A stretch of 64,000 nucleotides of DNA from positions 11,918,134-11,982,133 of the forward strand of contig JAJEKV010000028.1 in assembly GCA_021234155.1 (NCBI GenBank). Reading direction: 5' to 3'. A program made the translations under genes and the position numbers. Source of the DNA: Isoetes taiwanensis. Lineage: Eukaryota; Streptophyta; Lycopodiopsida; Isoetales; Isoetaceae. Under the pieces are notes generated by a model. It searched no databases, had not been told where the DNA came from, and saw nothing but the letters and a program-made list of their open reading frames with translations. Below, one piece after another: positions 57,857-64,000 of the stretch. Each line of letters opens with the position of its first letter. The first letter of the stretch is position 1.

Positions 57857-59492
57857 ACCTTAATAGCAATGAGCCTACAAAGGAATATGTAAACATCAGA
57901 CTATTTGCCCTTGGCGGCATTGCTCAAGCAATTGTGTATGTTACTCACACACCTGAGATATTAATGAAGTACAAGCGCATGTAGAGATTGGTGTGGGCCC
58001 ATGAAAGAAGCATGTTTTTCTCCAATAGTAGTAAATGCTGGATGATTTTGAAGCGTATGACATTTACTTTCATAGCTAACAAAACTCACATATTCTAGAC
58101 TCACTTGGTTCATCATCCCTCTAGTCTCAATTTTGAGTTGGTACACAGCTTTGTGAATAGCTGCAATTCCTCCATACCTTTTCATAGTCCTTGGATAGTA
58201 TCTTGACATGTACCATAATGTATCATGGTGTATCCTTGTACTGTTTAAGAACATTCTTATTACTGCCAAGGTTGTGATGTATAACATATACCTGAACAAC
58301 CTTTGTGTACCTAGTTTGATAAGTCCATCTCACGGCACTTCTTCCAAGAAGTCCAACTTGGAAAGTCCATCTCATCGTGATATACATGAACAACCTTTAT
58401 ATCTAGAAGTATTGTCTTCAAATCAATATTTTCTTTGGCATTATAGTAAATGAAACACCGAGATTACTGTCAAATTATCTGTGTTTGACTTTTGCGCAAT
58501 ATTCTCCATCGCATTGCTTTGTAACATATTCTATTCTATTCTATTGTCTCCTTAGGGCATCTCTGTTTTCTTAGAGGTTGCGGGAATAAAACATTTTGCC
58601 TAAGGATTTTAGTTCTCAACCCATTTTTGCTTAAGCACTTTCGTACTTGATTGCCTAGCCACGACCGACAACTAAGCTTTCCTTCAAGATTTGCCACCGC
58701 CCAACTTTTCATTTATTATGGCTCATAATTCACCTTGGAGCCTGCATTTCGCCCACGTAGGGCTTCTCATCGATAGCCACTAGCCTTGACAGCAACTCAC
58801 ACCTCCACCACTTGGCAGAAGGAGATGGTGTCTGTGGGTTCAAATCCCGCATTTGTGCTTGAAATTAATGTGGGTTCAAGTCCCGCATTTGTGCTTGAAA
58901 TTAATGTCATTTGTTAGGTTTCTTCTTCCTGGGTTTAGAGCCCACATTTTGCAGCATTGCAGCAAAGATTTTCGCTTCAATCCTTTTTTTCTATCAAGGA
59001 AAGTATCTAATGAGTCGTCCTGTGCTAAGCTTATTTCTTAGCGCCCATTTCTCAGTAGCTAGCACAGGCATCTACTCTGAAGATCTCATCCACCCTGTTT
59101 TCTGGAAGCTTTGGAGGGCGCGGCCGTGTTTTCTAAAAGGCCAGGCTAGGCCTGATATGCCGAGAATGTAAAGGAAGCATGGTTCTATCCTCGGTTCGGG
59201 AAATTCCCTAGAACCCTTGTACGGTACCGTGTAAATCTGAAAATTCATACTACGGTTTTGAGATAGCAAGAAAATTCCCTGCTAACGATAGTGATTTCTC
59301 TGGTTACTTCCGGCAAGAATTGAGTGGGAGCATGGAGGTGGTAAGCTAGGCTAGATACAGCCGGAAATTTGACTTTTATCTTAAAAAAATTCCCAAACCA
59401 AGGTTTTATCAATTAATTTGGTGTTGTAAACACTTTAATATTGCACAGTTTTATCTCACTACACCATTGATTCTTGCAAGAGATTTAACAGT
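57857..59492. other. Spacer with a small B-box-like tandem repeat
   Basis: No gene recognised. At 58833-58868 and 58869-58904 a 36-bp unit is duplicated in tandem, each copy containing GGGTTCAAATCCCGC or GGGTTCAAGTCCCGC, a perfect Pol III B-box / T-arm hairpin. No matching A-box or cloverleaf was found. Confidence 0.5.
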
Positions 59493-59523
59493 AAACAAGG
59501 TGCTGCGCACGGAGGGTTGCCCT
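59493..59523. repeat. 31-bp block identical to 42862-42892
   Basis: An exact 31-bp match (aaacaaggtgctgcgcacgg and 11 further bases) to the block in the LINE-end region at 42.86 kb, same orientation; flanks differ. Confidence 0.85.
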
Positions 59524-59606
59524 TTGATGTCGTGAGGGGATGTTTATATAGTCTCTGATGCATAGTGCTCTAAACTCAATCAAGTTGCAAGTGCAGAAAG
59601 TAGATC

Positions 59607-61001
59607 TTATTGTGACGTAAAATCAATCCCTCCAAGCTGAGAATGTACAAATCTATCTCTTGGTGTAACAATTAGATGTTTTAGACAAGATGGATTTTTG
59701 TAGATTTTTTTCTCAAAAAAAAAAAAAAAAAAAAAAAAAAAGCCATTAACTTGTTCATCAGAACAGACTATTATCTGCTTAAGATCTTTAAAAGGTAAAT
59801 AAACAGATCCATTAGCAGCCTTAACCATAATCAGGTCATTATGATTAAGCCAAGACTTGGTACACTGTACTTCTATGAAACTTTATATATGCAAGATTAC
59901 CATTATAAAAAACTGATGTACTTATTTCAGCAGAATCTGAATAAAATTTTAAAACAGTAGTTTGCAACATGTAATAAAATCCAAGGTTTCAAGATATTAC
60001 AAATAACCATCCATGATATCAGCAAATCCTCAAATCATAAATGATGAAACAAAATAGATTAACTCAATATATTTTAATGTTCGGATGACTTACAGGAGAG
60101 AATAGTGGATTATAGGTTTCAGAATGTTTACCATGTTATAGATATCATATTTTCACAAGTACCATAGTACAACTTTTGAAATCAATTTCTAAACACAAAA
60201 TACATGTCCAAATTGAACAGAATATTGAGTATAGAGCAAAGAAACCCGTTACCTGCATCCACAAACAAAAGACAAGCATCAAAATGTTTGTCATGTATGG
60301 GTATGGGATAACAGGTGTCATGGGTTTCTTTGAGGTTATCCCCCTTCACTATATCAATATTCAAGCATAAAGCAAAGATTAGAAGATGTCTGTTAGCAAA
60401 TATGAACCAGGCCACTTTAATCTGTCAATAATTTAGTAGCCATAATATGTCTAGTTCATGCATGTTGTTATGTACATAAATCCCACAAATCTAAGCTATT
60501 TTTATTCCCAGATCTGAGATATTTTAATTCCAAGGCAGATAGGATATTATTTTATTTTAATGCCTGTGAAGCTATAGTTACTAAACTCAAACCACATCTT
60601 AGCATAAAACAGTTATATTCTAAGGCTTCACAATGCAAATTAAATAGATCCTTCAGGAAATTCATCTAAATCTATCAAACCTTAGAATTTCCCCAAGAAT
60701 GTTAGAGTGTCCACGCTCAGTTTCCACAAATTTGCTTGCAATCTTGTTGTTGTAAGTGAAGTCACCCTCATCCTCTTTACTTGTGGACTTGTCATCAGCC
60801 CCAATCTCGGTATGCTTTCCTTTTTCCACTCCTACATCCTTCCCAGCTGTGCTCCCATTGTTTGCAGTTGGAATCACAGCCGAATTGTGGTACTGAAATA
60901 TCTTCTTTCCCCTCCCTTTCAGTTTTTCTTCTGCTAATCTCTTTCTTGTAGCAGCATTTAGATCGCCCTTCTTTCTTTCCATTGTATGCACAAGATTGAG
61001 T
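59607..61001 (-). CDS. 3' part of an unrecognised multi-exon gene
   Basis: Four minus-strand segments look coding. 61001-about 60674 follows acceptor attgcag and encodes a basic, low-complexity region (MERKKGDLNAATRKRLAEE, later Lys/Asp-rich). 60348-60253, acceptor tgatatag and donor GCAG|gtaac, encodes CYPIPIHDKHFDACLLFVDA. 59872-59751, joined in phase, encodes SWLNHNDLIMVKAANGSVYL and PFKDLKQIIVCSDEQ. 59711-59607 encodes CLKHLIVTPRDRFVHSQLGG and ends at a TAA. The last two are separated by 39 bases containing T27, which is either a very short intron (unusually short for a plant) or an in-frame run of nine Phe. The first segment does not join the second in phase, so an exon is missing between them. 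I cannot name a family. Confidence 0.4.
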
Positions 61002-61099
61002 CTGCAATCTGCCCACATAATCTATGTTGCGCAAGACCAGCTTTACCATTCTTGTGAATACTTGTTGCCTTATATGCGAGATCCTGTACGTATTACCGT

Positions 61100-62779
61100 C
61101 AGTTCCAGCAGGAGAAATCTCATGCTATTGCAAGCAAATGGCCATGAGGTCTCTGGCCATTATCTTCATGATTCCATCTGGCATGTAGTATTTGTAACCT
61201 AAATTTTTTTCCACATTAGTTTAGTTTTTTGCCCTAATCTAAATGTTACATTATTTTGCCATATGGAGGTTATAGCTAGGTCAATTCCATAAATGCGCAT
61301 GTAAGTTAAAATCCACAATTGTGAAGTAATAGAGAGTATTTCCAACCTTCAAAAGTACAGATTGACATATCCTCCTAGAGTCTATTTTAGATGAAATTTG
61401 ATGTTTTAAAAAAATATCTCCCCCATAAACTTAATCCTTAACTGGATCTGTAAATTTTCACTCCTAGCTAGTATTGTAGGTTTGAGCTTATAACAAACTG
61501 GTAGATTCAAACCTCCTTGACTATGGAAAAATGTTGCATTTGAATATGTTACAAGTTGAAACCTTGTGTCAAATCACTATTATTGTTATCCAACCATGGG
61601 AGCATCTTGTGGATCTTGAAAGATAATAATGGATGCATTATAATGGATCTCTAAAATTACGTAGACACAACTCTCCTCTATTACGTAGAAATTTCTAGTG
61701 GGCAAGCCATTGTCAATAGCTCCTTGTTTATGTGTGACGACCTTAGACAGGTATAAGATTGAGTGATCTTTTTTTTTTCATGTTTTACAAACAAGTCAAC
61801 AAGTGTTTTTGGCAATTTACCCAAGTACTAGAATCAGCTCTAGTGGTCATAATAACCTTTCTTTAGATCGTGATAATTTTGCTATGGGCATCCGAACCAG
61901 TTGATAAACCTTGCTCTGGGTGATGAGAAGCTTGTTATAGATCTTCGTTTGTAGCCTGCCGGTTAAAGGGGATACACACCCCTGCTTGCCCTTCACATTA
62001 GCTAAACAGGCTCGTCCCTTCGGGCTCGCCCCCTTATCTGCTATAAGGAGCTCGCAGGAGTGTTTATCCCCTTCTTCAATGAGGTCCATAAGACAAAATT
62101 GATAATTAAATAGTAAACTGATGATCTATGTAATTTATTTTGTCCTATTGATGAACGTGACAATTTTCAATTTACTTTTTCTTGCTCCACTAGGCCTACA
62201 CATCGGCGTTTCAGAAATGCATATTACATCTTATATTAATGTCATTTACAATAACACAGAGACAAAAAATACCACAATTTTAACTATCCCCAATGCAGTT
62301 CCATGACAAATACAGACAACCTATAGAAGTGTATGGAAGTGTAGGTCGTGCAACGCAAATTACTACCAACAAAGAGGCAGCCAATTAGATGATCTCCAGT
62401 CCCCACCCTCTGGATCAATCTTAGTCGTGCAGTAGTCCTTCCTCCTCCTCTATGAGATACCATACCATACTTCCTTTTAAGATGCACAGTTTGCCATATG
62501 TTACCAAAATATCAAGCCCATAATAATACAAAACTTTTAGAGTCTCAGATACTTGACCTCTCGTTCTTTTAAGAGCCTTCTTAGCGACCCTGATTTGTTT
62601 GTTTTGTTTAACCTAAATCACCACTTGCTCCAGAACCAAGGAAACTGACAAAAAAAATAAGTCCGATCATACAGCACGCTTTTCTTCATTGTCAGTAATG
62701 TACAAATACAATTTCACCACAGGGACATCCATATAGCCATGGATATCATGCCTTCCTAAGTTCCATGCCAAGGCAAGCC
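61100..62779. other. Spacer, no gene recognised
   Basis: AT-rich. An 80-residue minus-strand open frame at 62089-61847 is plausible as an exon but has no known motif. No RNA gene seen. Confidence 0.4.
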
Positions 62780-64000
62780 TGTGACGCTCCCTGCTAAACA
62801 TACGGCACCCAGCCGTACACTCGGCAGGAAATCCCCCGGCCGGTCCTTCAACCGCACGGGCCCTCCGTCTATCCCGCACTCTGAGATGATCGTAGTGCAG
62901 GAAGGGGACACGAAGGTGTCTTGCGTGCCCTTCCCCTATGGGCTCCTATCACAGCGGAAGCACAAACATCGTCAGAACTAGCAATACAATACAACATACT
63001 ACCTCGAAGGGTAGCTCATCCACATATCCATAGGTGCAAAGAACATAATCATATGCCATAAAACATGAGAGCTCCTACCCGTGGTTCTGACACAGAAGGA
63101 AGTCGACTGACTGGATAGGCCTCAAGATAGAGCAGACCGAGTCATAACAATGGCGAGGGCTGGCATAAGACAATGGCTAGGGTTGACCACTCCATCCGCC
63201 CCTCCTGTGCATACTTTGCAGATGGGCTAGATCAGGCTCTGGCATGACTCTAACCTTCCGGATACGCAATCCCATGGCATCACCCATCGGGACTACTCCG
63301 TGTTGCATCTCCCCGGTCCGGCCGAGGTAGGAAGGGTTGCATCTCCCCCTCCCGGGGTCTAGAGGCTCCACAGGCTAGAGAATCATGGCGACACCACGAT
63401 TAGCACCGGTGAACCCCCCAAACAAGAGCCAAGCTGACACTTGCAACTCTTGAGAGGCGGTGCACACCATCGCCCGAGGATGTGTCGGACCCATGCTCGG
63501 CCCACACGAAGTGACCGACCATAAGCCTAGCCCACTATGGGATCTCCCGTAGCCCCCACTCGGCAGGGATCCTCCCTCCATCTTGCTTCTAGCCCCGTTG
63601 TGTAGTGCTGAGTCACATCATAGCTTCCATAGCCCGGTGGGTTCCTATGCACATACCGCATATAATAGGAACTAAGGGATCTACACTAGGAGCATACTAC
63701 ATATGGCCCTAGGTCTCTACCCCCCTTCCCAATACAAGAGGAGCAAACATGATCAACCAACATCCCATAACATCATATCATGATAATCATAATAAGAATA
63801 TCTTATCCTAATCATACATATCTAACTAATAGTTAGGGTTCCTTAATTAGGGTTCAAGATGTTCATCAAAGGTTCTAGGATGGCTCTACTCAAGATACAA
63901 CATACAGACCCATCTGGTGTGCTAACTTCCAGATGAACTTCCCTGACTCCACTCCACCTACCTGCTCCAGAAGCGCTTCCTCCCATCCCTGGTGTCTCCA
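62780..64000. mobile_element. Partial copy of the 1.5-kb LTR family, cut by window end
   Basis: Begins TGTGACGCTCCCTGC and is homologous, in reverse complement, to the right part of the element at 26945-28460. Examples: gatgagctacccttcgaggtagtatg against gatgggccacccttcgtggtggtata near 28200-28230, and ggagtagtcccgatgggtgatgcc against ggagtagtctcatagggtgattcc near 27918. About 1.2 kb is present. The other end lies outside the window, so it may be a solo LTR or an LTR of a full element. Confidence 0.75.

Noticed and set aside
58833-58904. tRNA gene at the GGTTCAAATCC sequence
   Set aside because: Only the T-arm is present, duplicated in tandem. No acceptor stem, D-arm or anticodon arm could be paired upstream.
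60707-60937. Plus-strand ORF of 76 aa
   Set aside because: Antisense to the minus-strand basic exon, which has an acceptor site and is the better candidate.
1-64000. CRISPR array, riboswitch or bacterial-type operon
   Set aside because: No regularly spaced identical short repeats with unique spacers exist; the sequence is eukaryotic with spliced genes and retroelements.

Overview
The window looks like a stretch of large, repeat-rich nuclear land-plant DNA. Supporting signs are a plant CrRLK1L-type receptor kinase, a 19-exon plant-style cap-binding protein gene, Copia and chromovirus retroelements, LINE fragments, solo LTRs and long AT-rich spacers. The chromovirus has a Tcn1-like or fungal/animal-like flavour and a Rep-type HUH transposase is present, so I lean to a non-flowering lineage (fern, lycophyte, bryophyte or gymnosperm). 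That placement is inference only.

Two host genes are well supported. (1) 19662-21596 (+): an intronless receptor-like kinase with a complete FERONIA/THESEUS-class kinase domain but a short ectodomain of about 135 residues in place of the malectin-like pair. (2) 40668-34221 (-): a complete gene for nuclear cap-binding protein subunit 1 (CBP80/ABH1), reconstructed exon by exon with consistent GT-AG sites and phases (859 aa). Weaker gene candidates are a multi-exon minus-strand set at 0.7-2.8 kb, a cyclin-B-like start at 16.2-17.5 kb (+), a two-exon candidate at 54.9-55.8 kb (+), and the 3' end of an unrecognised minus-strand gene at 59.6-61.0 kb that carries an in-frame T27 tract.

The rest is mobile or repetitive. 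3.3-4.2 kb: tandem repeats. 7.7-9.0 kb: a direct duplication of about 480 bp. 9.9-10.7 kb: Copia gag-protease remnant (-). 11.5-13.4 kb: LINE 3' pieces (-). 13.9-15.4 kb: a frameshifted HUH-endonuclease gene resembling Replitron transposases, with a neighbouring 136-aa ORF. 24.4-32.6 kb: a degenerate chromovirus (-) with its own LTRs, split by two solo LTRs of other families (821 bp with a perfect 5-bp target duplication, and 1516 bp with a 4/5 match) and flanked by another solo LTR. 48.1-54.7 kb: two head-to-tail units sharing start and end blocks, the first with a 4-kb pyrimidine-rich interior, the second with repeated CTCGG/CCGAG hairpins. 55.9-56.5 kb: a second Copia-like gag/protease scrap. 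62.8-64.0 kb: part of another copy of the 1.5-kb LTR, in opposite orientation.

The genes show no operon-like co-operation; each host gene is an isolated island. The most unusual items are the Replitron-like HUH pseudogene, the receptor kinase with the replaced ectodomain, and the layered chromovirus locus.
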